This document shows, one piece after another, positions 5,403 to 12,280 of a stretch of 15,716 nt of DNA. A model generated the notes under the pieces. It ran no database searches and was not told where the DNA came from. It was given only the letters and a program-made list of their open reading frames with translations. The translations under genes were made by a program, and so were the position numbers. Numbering within the stretch: the stretch's first letter is position 1; each line of letters begins with the position of its first letter. Source of the DNA: G039029935 sp039029935 (GTDB taxonomy: Bacteria; Chloroflexota; Anaerolineae; Caldilineales; Caldilineaceae); NCBI GenBank assembly GCA_039029935.1, contig JBCCFC010000146.1:1-15716 (forward strand), in the 5' to 3' direction.

Positions 5403-6964
5403 AGAAACCAATACACACAAGCACACCCACCTTCCGACGGTTAATTGAAGGTGGCTATGTTTATGTAGACAAGACACGCGATATCTACGACTTGGTTCGT
5501 GAATTGGGTGGTATTTATTTTTTGTCACGCCCCAGACGATTTGGTAAAAGTCTACTGATATCGACCCTTGATGAAATTTTCCAAGGCAATAAAGAACTCT
5601 TTGAAGGTTTGTGGATTTCGGAGAGCGACTATCAATGGGCAACTCACCCAATCATACGGGTCGATTTTAGCACCAAACAAGTCCGTAGTGCAGAAGAACT
5701 CGAAGATGCGATTCAGACATATTTGCGCAGGGTTGCGGAGACCTATGGCATCAATTATGCTGAAGATAGGTTCATTCAGCTTGATGATTTAATTTGGTCT
5801 CTTACCAAAATAACCTTAGAAGAGCCGTCGTCCAATCAAGTCGTGATTTTAGTTGATGAGTATGACAAACCGCTGGTTGATAACCTACACAACCTTGAGG
5901 AAGCCAAACGCATCCGAGATGTTATGAAAGGGTTTTATGCCGGCATCAAAGCATTGGACCAGCATATTCGCTTTGTCTTTATCACAGGCATCAGCAAATT
6001 TAGCAAAGTCAGTATTTTCTCTGAACTGAATCATCTCACTGATTTAACCATGCGTCCTGCGTTTGCCACGCTATTGGGGTTGACCGAACAAGAACTGCGT
6101 GATAATTTTGCTGAATATATTGCTGACTTTGCGCAGGAAGAAGGCATGAGCGACGAAGAATTTCTTGCGGAAATGCGTCATTGGTATAATGGCTTCTGTT
6201 TTGCGCCCAATGCCCAGAATGTGTATAACCCCTATTCAACAGCACAGCTATTTTCAGTACGGGTATTTGATAACTATTGGTTTGAGAGCGGGACACCGAC
6301 GTTTCTGATCAATCTCCTTCATCAGCAAAATTATCCGGTTGAAGAACTGAATCATTTGAAAAGACGCAAGATTGCCTTTGATACATTTGATTTGAAGAAT
6401 TTGTCAGTTGTGCCACTCCTCTTTCAGACGGGCTATCTCACCATTAAAGGCTATGAAAAACGTGACCGTCTCTTTACCCTTGACTACCCTAACTATGAAG
6501 TCGAGGAGGCTTTTTTAACATATTTGCTCGATGTATTTGGCTATCTTGAAAAGGGTGACAGTGCCGTATATATTCTGGATTTAATCCAAGCACTGAAAGA
6601 TGATGATATCGATCTCGTTTTCCAAATCATGAAGGTCCTCTTTGCCAATATTGACTATGATTTGCATTTAGATTATGAAAAGTACTACCAGACAATTTTC
6701 TATTTAACCTTCAAATTGATAGGTGTCAACATCAATGCCGAGGTAAAAACGGATAAGGGCCGCATTGACGCTGTTATTCATTTGGATGACCGTATCTATT
6801 TGTTTGAATTTAAGTTGGATAAAACCGCTGATGAGGCTCTGCAACAGATCAAGACCGATCAATATTATCAGAAATATTTGGGGCAACGCAAGCCGATTAT
6901 ATTGATTGGGGCAAATTTTAGCACGGAAACGAAAACTGTGGATGATTGGAAAGTGGAGCGTTGA
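5399..6964 (+). CDS. AAA-ATPase-like / PD-(D/E)XK nuclease domain protein (PF09820-PF08011 type)
   Basis: The 521-residue product has a typical start for the family (TFRRLIEGGYVYVDKTRDIY). A P-loop, RPRRFGKS, lies at 44-51, and a Walker B VVILVDEYDKPL spans about 148-159. The family marker HWYNGFCF lies at 261-268. A C-terminal PD-(D/E)XK-like fold has E448, D457 in GRIDAV, and E470-x-K472 in LFEFKLDK, followed by a QI helix. It is full length. The architecture suggests an ATP-dependent nucleic-acid enzyme. Such genes are numerous in Bacteroidota, Chloroflexota and others, and their role is unproven (mobile-element or defence functions have been suggested). The ATG at 5399 has AGGAGA at 6-nt spacing. 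It is followed at 70 bp by a small acidic protein gene. Confidence 0.88.
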   Translation: MKKPIHTSTPTFRRLIEGGYVYVDKTRDIYDLVRELGGIYFLSRPRRFGKSLLISTLDEIFQGNKELFEGLWISESDYQWATHPIIRVDFSTKQVRSAEELEDAIQTYLRRVAETYGINYAEDRFIQLDDLIWSLTKITLEEPSSNQVVILVDEYDKPLVDNLHNLEEAKRIRDVMKGFYAGIKALDQHIRFVFITGISKFSKVSIFSELNHLTDLTMRPAFATLLGLTEQELRDNFAEYIADFAQEEGMSDEEFLAEMRHWYNGFCFAPNAQNVYNPYSTAQLFSVRVFDNYWFESGTPTFLINLLHQQNYPVEELNHLKRRKIAFDTFDLKNLSVVPLLFQTGYLTIKGYEKRDRLFTLDYPNYEVEEAFLTYLLDVFGYLEKGDSAVYILDLIQALKDDDIDLVFQIMKVLFANIDYDLHLDYEKYYQTIFYLTFKLIGVNINAEVKTDKGRIDAVIHLDDRIYLFEFKLDKTADEALQQIKTDQYYQKYLGQRKPIILIGANFSTETKTVDDWKVER

Positions 6965-7034
6965 AAGCAGATAGCCTATTCATTATGTATAAATTATTGA
7001 AAAGTTTTCTAAAAAACACGTATAGGAGGTCAAA

Positions 7035-7442
7035 ATGCAAGATACACAAGTCTTGAAATTACAGGTCACACAAGTGCTCGATAGATTACCTGCGGAAGGT
7101 TTACGTTTGCTAGCAAAGTTTGCATCTTTGCTTGAAGCAAAATTTATGTCTTTTTATCAAAAAGATGATGCCCAGGAAAAAGACATACAAAGCCAAACAG
7201 TAACAGACGATGTATCAGTAATTCCTGCGGAGTACATGTCACCTGCTCTTTTTGCATTACAACAAGAGGTTCTTGAGGCTGTAAAAGATCAACCAACTTT
7301 GATAGATGAACCCTTTATAGATAATGTTACGTTGGGTGAATATTTTGAACTAAGTGATGATGAGCAAGCTAAATTATGGGATTCATTGTCATATCCTGAT
7401 ATGATGGATTTTGAAGAAAAAGAGGTTAATAGCGTTCCATAA
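7035..7442 (+). CDS. Small acidic protein of unknown function
   Basis: The 135-residue protein starts at an ATG with a strong AGGAGGT (7024-7030) at 4-nt spacing, so expression is likely. Residues 4-36 form a predicted amphipathic helix (LDRLPAEGLRLLAKFASLLE), reminiscent of the short helical N-termini of DUF2281-like or antitoxin-like proteins. A polar linker follows, and the acidic C-terminus holds LGEYFELSDDEQAKLWDSL. No membrane segment or catalytic motif is visible. It follows the AAA/PDDEXK_9 gene by 70 bp and may share its transcript. No toxin-like gene is next to it. The last codons and the stop fall inside an inverted repeat (7425-7472), so the C-terminus may have been altered by that element. 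Confidence 0.6.
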   Translation: MQDTQVLKLQVTQVLDRLPAEGLRLLAKFASLLEAKFMSFYQKDDAQEKDIQSQTVTDDVSVIPAEYMSPALFALQQEVLEAVKDQPTLIDEPFIDNVTLGEYFELSDDEQAKLWDSLSYPDMMDFEEKEVNSVP

Positions 7443-7472
7443 ATATTTAAATGTCTATGAAACGCTATTAAC
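7425..7472. repeat. Inverted repeat across the 3' end of the small acidic gene
   Basis: GTTAATAGCGTTCCAT (7425-7440) pairs with ATGAAACGCTATTAAC (7457-7472) with one mismatch in 16 bp and a 16-nt A/T-rich loop. The stop codon (7440-7442) lies at the stem-loop border. No T-run follows, so it is not a standard terminator, but it sits between convergent genes. Confidence 0.75.
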
Positions 7473-7501
7473 TGTCAACTATCAACTGTCAACTATCAAC
7501 T
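7470..7501. repeat. 7-bp tandem repeat AACTRTC
   Basis: AACTGTC and AACTATC alternate through four full units (7470-7497) and part of a fifth, directly before the 3' end of the MoxR gene at 7505. It overlaps the right arm of the inverted repeat by 3 bp. Confidence 0.85.
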
Positions 7502-7504
7502 AAT

Positions 7505-8632
7505 CTACCGCTTCATCGTCCCCATCGCATCCAACCCACCAGAGAAAAACTCACCCCACTCACCACCGTGCGCCTGCCCATGCTTCTCCACAACACCATG
7601 CCAAAACTTGTTCATCACGGATGCATCTTCGGGTAGACGCTGCACCAGCGTTCCTACCAGCGACTGCGCCAATGCCCGTGCATCCAATGCTGCCTCATCA
7701 GATTTGCCAAAGTAATTGCTATACAGGATCGCATCTTCCAACACACCAATTTGCTCTGCTGTTGAGAGTGCAGATTCGAGCCGACCATCATCCGAACTGG
7801 CGGCGTCGCTGGCTTCACGCAGATCGGAGAAGGTCTGGAGCAACACGTCGAGTAGCATGGGTGGGACATCCACTTCAAAGCCGTGCCGTCCCAGCAGCTC
7901 ACGGGTGCGGAAGAGGATGATCTCACGCTCCTGCTTTTTGTTGGTGACAACGGGGATATGCACAAAGTTGAAGCGGCGTTTGAGGGCCGAGGAAAGCTCG
8001 TTGACCCCCCGGTCGCGGCTGTTGGCGGTGGCGATGATGTTGAAGCCGGGCTGAGCAAAGACAATGTTGTCCTCTTTGAGTTCGGGGATAGAGATGTACT
8101 TTTCGCTCAAAATTGAGATGAGCGCATCCTGTACGTCCGACGTGCAGCGTGTCAACTCCTCAAAACGCCCCAACGCACCTGACTGCATACTGGTCATAAT
8201 CGGTGAGGGAATCATGGATTCGCGAGATTGCCCCGATGCAATCACCATCGCCACATTCCACGAGTACTTGATCTGATCCTCGGTTGTGCCAGCCGTCCCC
8301 TGCACGACATAGGTCGAGTTGCCGCTGATGGCTGCGGCCAGCAATTCAGCCAACCAACTTTTGCCCGTACCAGGGTCCCCAATGAGCAGCAAGCCCCGAT
8401 TGGAGGCCAGAGTCACAATCGCCCGCTCAACAATGGCCGGGTTGCCATACCACTTCTGGTCGATGGTACGGTCGAGTTTGTCGGATGGCATATTGCCCAA
8501 CACAAAGATGCGCACCATGCGGGGCGAAAGATGCCAACTGGCTGGCTTCGGGCTGTCATCAATGCTGGCGAGATAGGCCAACTCTTCGCTATATTTGGTT
8601 TCTGATGGTTGACGTAATACTTGTTCGCTCAT
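7505..8632 (-). CDS. MoxR-family AAA+ ATPase (YehL-like)
   Basis: The 375-residue protein has a Walker A GDPGTGKS at 85-92 and a MoxR-style Walker B segment, GALGRFEELTR (152-162), followed by VQDALISILSEK. Sensor 1 is IIATANSRDRG (199-209), and SSALKRRFNF (214-223) contains the arginine-finger region. The C-terminal helical lid completes a full-length MoxR protein. MoxR ATPases act as chaperone-like remodelers, usually with a VWA-domain partner that binds metal and the substrate protein. The ATG overlaps the TGA of the VWA gene (ATGA, 8629-8632), so the two should be made in a coupled way. The GRFEELTR form of Walker B is the type I associate with the YehL branch linked to SWIM-domain proteins. 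It is the last gene of the four-gene array. Confidence 0.88.
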   Translation of the reverse strand: MSEQVLRQPSETKYSEELAYLASIDDSPKPASWHLSPRMVRIFVLGNMPSDKLDRTIDQKWYGNPAIVERAIVTLASNRGLLLIGDPGTGKSWLAELLAAAISGNSTYVVQGTAGTTEDQIKYSWNVAMVIASGQSRESMIPSPIMTSMQSGALGRFEELTRCTSDVQDALISILSEKYISIPELKEDNIVFAQPGFNIIATANSRDRGVNELSSALKRRFNFVHIPVVTNKKQEREIILFRTRELLGRHGFEVDVPPMLLDVLLQTFSDLREASDAASSDDGRLESALSTAEQIGVLEDAILYSNYFGKSDEAALDARALAQSLVGTLVQRLPEDASVMNKFWHGVVEKHGQAHGGEWGEFFSGGLDAMGTMKR

Positions 8633-10035
8633 GTGACAATCACCTTCTTTAATTCTTCAATCAACTTTTTGGGGCTACCTGTCAAAATTGGCATCCCCAG
8701 CTCTTTGAGTCGAGGGCGAAACCAGTCGCTGACGCTAAAATAGCCAGAACTGGTGACAGCACCCACAGGAATAAAATGGACACCGGACTCTTTGAGGCTC
8801 TTGATGTAGTCCAGTAAAATCTGATTGCTTCCTCCCTCATAAAAGTCGCTGATCAGCACCATTGCGGTGTTTTGTGGCTCCAGTATCTTTTGCGCGGCCA
8901 CGACCAATGCCTGATAGATGTGTGTCCCACCGCCCAAATTGGTGCGCAACAAAACCTCAAAGGGGTCATGCACCCAAGGTGTGAGGTCAAGGACGTTGGT
9001 GTCAAAGGCGACCAGATGGACATCGACATTGGGCAAGCCCGCAAAGATGGAGGCCAGAATCGTACACTGTACCATCGCATCGACCATAGACCCCGACTGG
9101 TCGACGACCACAATCATGCGTGTGGGGGTGCGTTTGCGCGCGGTGTGATGATAGTAGAGTCGATCTACATAGAGCCGCTCCTCGTTGGGGTCCCAGTTGG
9201 TCAGGTTTTTCCAGATGGTGCGGTCTAGGTCAAGATTGCGGAAGACACGCTTGGGTGGAACCGAGTGGTCAATTTTGCCCGATGGTGTCTGCTCGACCTG
9301 TAGCCGCAATACCTCGGCCAATTCGGCCACATATTGCTGAATCAGCCGCCGCGCATTTTTGAGTGCATTGCCAGAGAGATTGGCCTTGTCACGCAGCAAC
9401 TGCTCTACCAACGCCATCGACGGGTTGAGCTTTGAGGCCAGTTGATCATTCTGCAATACCTCGCGCAGTGCCATGCGGTCGATGAGGTCCGCCTCCATTG
9501 CCTTCAGCGTCTCACGCAGTTCCTCTTCGCTGATTTCAGGGCCGCTGCCTGTGCTAGAACCACCAGGCTGGCTACCCGCGCCCCCACGTTGGCGACCGCC
9601 ACCACGCTGCCTACTCAGTTCACCTGGCTGATAGCCCATTGCCCGTTCAAAATGGCCCAAATCCTGCAGCCATTGTGTATACTGCTGCGCCGTCACCACA
9701 CTGCATTGTGTGTTGGGACCAAAGGTGTTGAGCAATAGCTTGGAGTAAATTAGCCCACGACGCAGGGTTTCAATATCCTGATCTTCTCCCTGCGCATCAT
9801 CCTCCGCCATTAACTTGTCATGAAAGCCCGCAATCTCACCCTCCAACTCTGGAAAGCGTTGTAGCAGTGTGTCAATGGCGATATTGGGGTCCAGCAGCAG
9901 CCTGGGTAGGTCCAATTCATCGGCAATCTCACCCGTCATCTCCGTGAAACTGGCCCCCTGTTCGTCAAAGTTGAACATCGTTGACAGCAACCGCCAGTAG
10001 ATGACCTGCCGTTTTTGTTGAATCTCCGTTTGCAT
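8629..10035 (-). CDS. VWA-domain (CoxE/YehP-like) protein
   Basis: Starting at the ATG at 10035, with GGAG about 6 nt upstream, the product has 468 residues. Residues 1-140 are helical. Residues 141-168 are a Gly/Arg/Gln/Ser-rich flexible linker, and 170-290 are helical again. A complete VWA domain with all MIDAS residues follows: D312, S314, S316 (DQSGS), T371 (GGGT) and D397 (ISDF). Metal binding, and with it ligand or partner recognition, should therefore be intact. VWA proteins encoded next to MoxR ATPases serve as their adaptors. A longer start at 10071 is unlikely because it falls within repeat sequence and has no Shine-Dalgarno. The gene overlaps the MoxR gene by 4 nt and is separated from the unknown upstream gene by a hairpin repeat. 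Confidence 0.87.
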   Translation of the reverse strand: MQTEIQQKRQVIYWRLLSTMFNFDEQGASFTEMTGEIADELDLPRLLLDPNIAIDTLLQRFPELEGEIAGFHDKLMAEDDAQGEDQDIETLRRGLIYSKLLLNTFGPNTQCSVVTAQQYTQWLQDLGHFERAMGYQPGELSRQRGGGRQRGGAGSQPGGSSTGSGPEISEEELRETLKAMEADLIDRMALREVLQNDQLASKLNPSMALVEQLLRDKANLSGNALKNARRLIQQYVAELAEVLRLQVEQTPSGKIDHSVPPKRVFRNLDLDRTIWKNLTNWDPNEERLYVDRLYYHHTARKRTPTRMIVVVDQSGSMVDAMVQCTILASIFAGLPNVDVHLVAFDTNVLDLTPWVHDPFEVLLRTNLGGGTHIYQALVVAAQKILEPQNTAMVLISDFYEGGSNQILLDYIKSLKESGVHFIPVGAVTSSGYFSVSDWFRPRLKELGMPILTGSPKKLIEELKKVIVT

Positions 10036-10058
10036 CCTGTTCTCCGTTTCAGGTATTT

Positions 10059-10148
10059 GGTAGAGCGGCATTCGGTAGAGCGGTATTCAGTAGGTCAGTA
10101 TTCGGTATTCAGTAACCGACTTACCGAATACTGACCTACCGAATACCG
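10059..10148. repeat. Hairpin repeat, family B, copy 1, with an adjoining 15-bp tandem duplication
   Basis: Positions 10081-10107 and 10122-10148 form a 27-bp stem with one mismatch around a 14-nt loop (TTCAGTAACCGACT). The core arm TAGGTCAGTATTCGGTA (10091-10107) is perfect. Next to it, GGTAGAGCGGYATTC occurs twice in tandem (10059-10073 and 10074-10088). It lies between the unknown 465-residue gene and the VWA gene and would fold strongly in the mRNA. Confidence 0.9.
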
Positions 10149-10157
10149 AATACCGAT

Positions 10158-11555
10158 TTACCCCCGTAACAACCGACTTGCTCGTTCCGTCAACGTCTCC
10201 ACGACACTGCTCTTTGGCGGCTTTTGCAGCAGCTTCAACCCCTTCAGCCCGATAAAGACAGGCTTGGGCTTTGTCTTGCCCGACTGCTTGGCAACCAATA
10301 ACGGCTGGACCCACCACTGGTTGCCATCAAACCGCAACAGCCCGACCATGCGATTCGATTTTTTGATCTCGGCATCGGTGAGGTCAGAGAGCGCAGGCAA
10401 ATGTTCACGGGCAATGGATAACGTGTCATCGCCCATCGTGACAACACCATCCACGACTTTGTAATCCTGCAAGAAAATCAACTCGGCCACATGAATGGGA
10501 TGACGGTCAATCGGTGTAATGGCGTCAAAACAAGTCGCATCATCGGCATCCGCCGCAAACCATGACGCCGCTTCTGTCAATAAATTGTAGGTTTTGCCAG
10601 TGCTGACACCAGCCATGTTATCGGCATCCGGCCACAGCAAATCGCCACTTGGCAACAGTGGTACATCCGTCACATTAACACTCTTGCTCGTTGCCAGCCC
10701 ATTGAGCAGCGGCTCTATCTGTGGAAACATCAGCCATAGCTCATCACCACGAATGGCATCGACCTTGTAGGTTGACAGCGTGATGCGCACGGTCTGCACA
10801 TCATCCCCCTGCACATCATCCCCCTGCACCAACATGGCATAGACAACCACGCTTGCCGTGAAAGCATGTTGACGCAAATCCACCCCCAACGGATAGAGTG
10901 TGCCAGAGACAAGTTTTGACGCCAGTGTAGGAGACTCATGCATCGTCCCAATCATCGCCCGCGTCCACAAATCGACCCAGCGATAGAGCGGGACATCTTC
11001 GGGGTTGGCAATGCTGGTGCGTAGCAGTTCGTTGACAAAGTTGGTCAGCAGGGTCGATTGGGCAAATTGAGACGGCTCGGTCTGGAGTTGGCTGAGTGTG
11101 GTTTTGAATGGCTCAATTGTCGATGTTTCCAGTTGCCCAAAGCCTGCCAACGCCAACTCCATCAGCCAATGGCGGGTGCTATCGTGCCACGATGTCGGCT
11201 CGGCTGATGTCGAGTCCGGTGCATCGGTGTGTGCAGCAGGTGTGCGCCCCAACGCAGTATGAAGGTGACGTTGCAGCGTTGTATACTGCGCCCCCTGTAA
11301 CGATGCCCGTGCTGCCGCCAGCATACAAAAATGCTGTTCCAGAAATTCGCTGCGGGTCAATGCGGCAATACTCTCACGCAACGGTTCCGCCAGCGGTGTC
11401 CCTGCATAGATGCGCTCTAACGCCGCCAAACTGTCGAGATGCGACTGCCCCAAACGAGCAAACCCTGTAAGAAAGCATTGGTCCAGTTGTGATAGCAATT
11501 CCGTTGTCTCGGCCACGCCTTCTGGCAATTGTTGAAGTTCGGTTAACCAGGACAT
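10158..11555 (-). CDS. Unrecognised 465-residue protein of the MoxR/VWA/SWIM-like array
   Basis: I do not recognise this protein. It starts at an ATG with AAAGGAG at 5-nt spacing and is 465 residues long. The N-terminal half is mostly helical and polar, and no membrane segment is visible. The C-terminal quarter has KKSNRMVGLLRFDGNQWWVQ, then a basic segment KQSGKTKPKPVFIGLKGLK, and ends in TERASRLLRG. A 15-bp tandem duplication gives VQGDDVQGDDVQ near the middle. It holds the position taken by DUF5691-type or other accessory genes in MoxR-VWA-SWIM clusters, so a structural or regulatory partner of the ATPase/VWA pair is a reasonable inference. I could not match it to DUF5691 by eye. It is bracketed by two copies of the family B hairpin repeat. 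Confidence 0.75.
   Translation of the reverse strand: MSWLTELQQLPEGVAETTELLSQLDQCFLTGFARLGQSHLDSLAALERIYAGTPLAEPLRESIAALTRSEFLEQHFCMLAAARASLQGAQYTTLQRHLHTALGRTPAAHTDAPDSTSAEPTSWHDSTRHWLMELALAGFGQLETSTIEPFKTTLSQLQTEPSQFAQSTLLTNFVNELLRTSIANPEDVPLYRWVDLWTRAMIGTMHESPTLASKLVSGTLYPLGVDLRQHAFTASVVVYAMLVQGDDVQGDDVQTVRITLSTYKVDAIRGDELWLMFPQIEPLLNGLATSKSVNVTDVPLLPSGDLLWPDADNMAGVSTGKTYNLLTEAASWFAADADDATCFDAITPIDRHPIHVAELIFLQDYKVVDGVVTMGDDTLSIAREHLPALSDLTDAEIKKSNRMVGLLRFDGNQWWVQPLLVAKQSGKTKPKPVFIGLKGLKLLQKPPKSSVVETLTERASRLLRG
10794..10830. repeat. 15-bp in-frame tandem duplication in the unknown gene
   Basis: CTGCACATCATCCCC occurs twice exactly (10794-10808, 10809-10823) and is followed by CTGCACC. It encodes the repeated residues VQGDD. 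The exact identity at the DNA level points to a recent duplication. Confidence 0.9.
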
Positions 11556-11574
11556 GTTGCTCCTTTCTTTGCTA

Positions 11575-11654
11575 GTGGGTCAGTATTCGGTAGGTCGGTA
11601 TTCGGTGTTCAGTAACCGACCTACCGAACACCGATCTACTGAATACTGACCTAC
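11575..11654. repeat. Hairpin repeat, family B, copy 2
   Basis: Positions 11575-11606 and 11623-11654 form an imperfect stem of 32 bp (about 4 mismatches) around a 16-nt loop. It shares TCAGTATTCGGTA, TTCAGTAACCGAC and TACCGAA with the copy at 10081-10148. Its right end supplies the TAG stop (11651-11653) of the SWIM-like gene, and its left end abuts the Shine-Dalgarno region of the unknown gene. Confidence 0.88.
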
Positions 11655-12148
11655 ACAAACCACGCCATTCCTGCGACAGGTGCGTTTGACGATGGCTGCT
11701 CCAAATGCTCCAAGTAACCCAGAAAACGGCTGAACACATCCCCCGCAGCATCCCGTGATGGTGAGCCGCTGCGGGCTAGGATATCGCGCTCCGAGTTGAT
11801 CGATGTCAGATCGCCAGGGACACGCAAAAACTGGACAACTTCATCCAATCCATATTGCGCCACCGCCTCTTTGAGCATGGATTGCAGGTGTTTGCAGGGC
11901 GAGCTACCCAAGCCCCCACAAGGCCGATTGTTGTTGGTGCTACAGTGAAAATCCAGCGTTTTGGCGTTGAAGTAGGAGACATAGACACGCCGAATATCTG
12001 AGCCACTGGAGACAACCCCTTGCAGTCGATAGTGTAACACATTGCCGTTCTGATGCGTGGTGAACTCGACAAAAGGCACTTTTTTGACGTTGCGTTTGGC
12101 CGTGTTGACCGAAGATGTTGTGCTGCTCTTGAATGATGATGTGGACAT
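11651..12148 (-). CDS. SWIM-like zinc-binding protein with altered cysteine spacing
   Basis: The 165-residue protein starts at the ATG at 12148 with GAGG 4 nt upstream. After a Ser/Thr-rich N-terminus, residues 27-62 look like the beta strands that precede a SWIM finger. C69, C77, C85 and H87 then form C-x7-C-x7-C-K-H, ending in PCKHLQSML, which matches the end of SWIM domains. Canonical SWIM is C-x-C-xn-C-x-H, so the first pair is spaced differently here. SWIM domains bind zinc and contact DNA or protein. It is the first gene of the array containing the VWA and MoxR genes, and a promoter lies about 50-85 bp upstream. The final codons run into the hairpin repeat at 11575-11654, so the natural C-terminus may have been truncated. 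Confidence 0.72.
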   Translation of the reverse strand: MSTSSFKSSTTSSVNTAKRNVKKVPFVEFTTHQNGNVLHYRLQGVVSSGSDIRRVYVSYFNAKTLDFHCSTNNNRPCGGLGSSPCKHLQSMLKEAVAQYGLDEVVQFLRVPGDLTSINSERDILARSGSPSRDAAGDVFSRFLGYLEHLEQPSSNAPVAGMAWFV

Positions 12149-12205
12149 AAATCCTCGTTTTATTTGTGTTGAGAACTGTATGATACGTTGTGTTTGTATA
12201 TGGGT

Positions 12206-12234
12206 ATTATATCATAAATCGCGTGAAAGAACAA
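12206..12234 (-). promoter_or_regulatory. Extended -10 promoter of the SWIM-like/VWA/MoxR array
   Basis: On the minus strand TGATATAAT (12206-12214) is an extended -10 box with a perfect TATAAT. TTGTTC (12229-12234), 17 nt upstream, is a weak -35, as is common for extended -10 promoters. The predicted start near 12199 gives a leader of about 50 nt ahead of the SWIM-like gene. Confidence 0.7.
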
Positions 12235-12280
12235 ATGAGCAATCAATGTTTTTGCTATTTTTTCATTTCATGGGATTATC

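Noticed and set aside
7035..7442. Antitoxin of a toxin-antitoxin pair
   Set aside because: The N-terminal helix is suggestive, but no toxin-sized gene is adjacent on the same strand.
10087..10317. 76-residue minus-strand ORF through the hairpin repeat
   Set aside because: It is a shadow of the 3' end of the unknown gene and the repeat itself.
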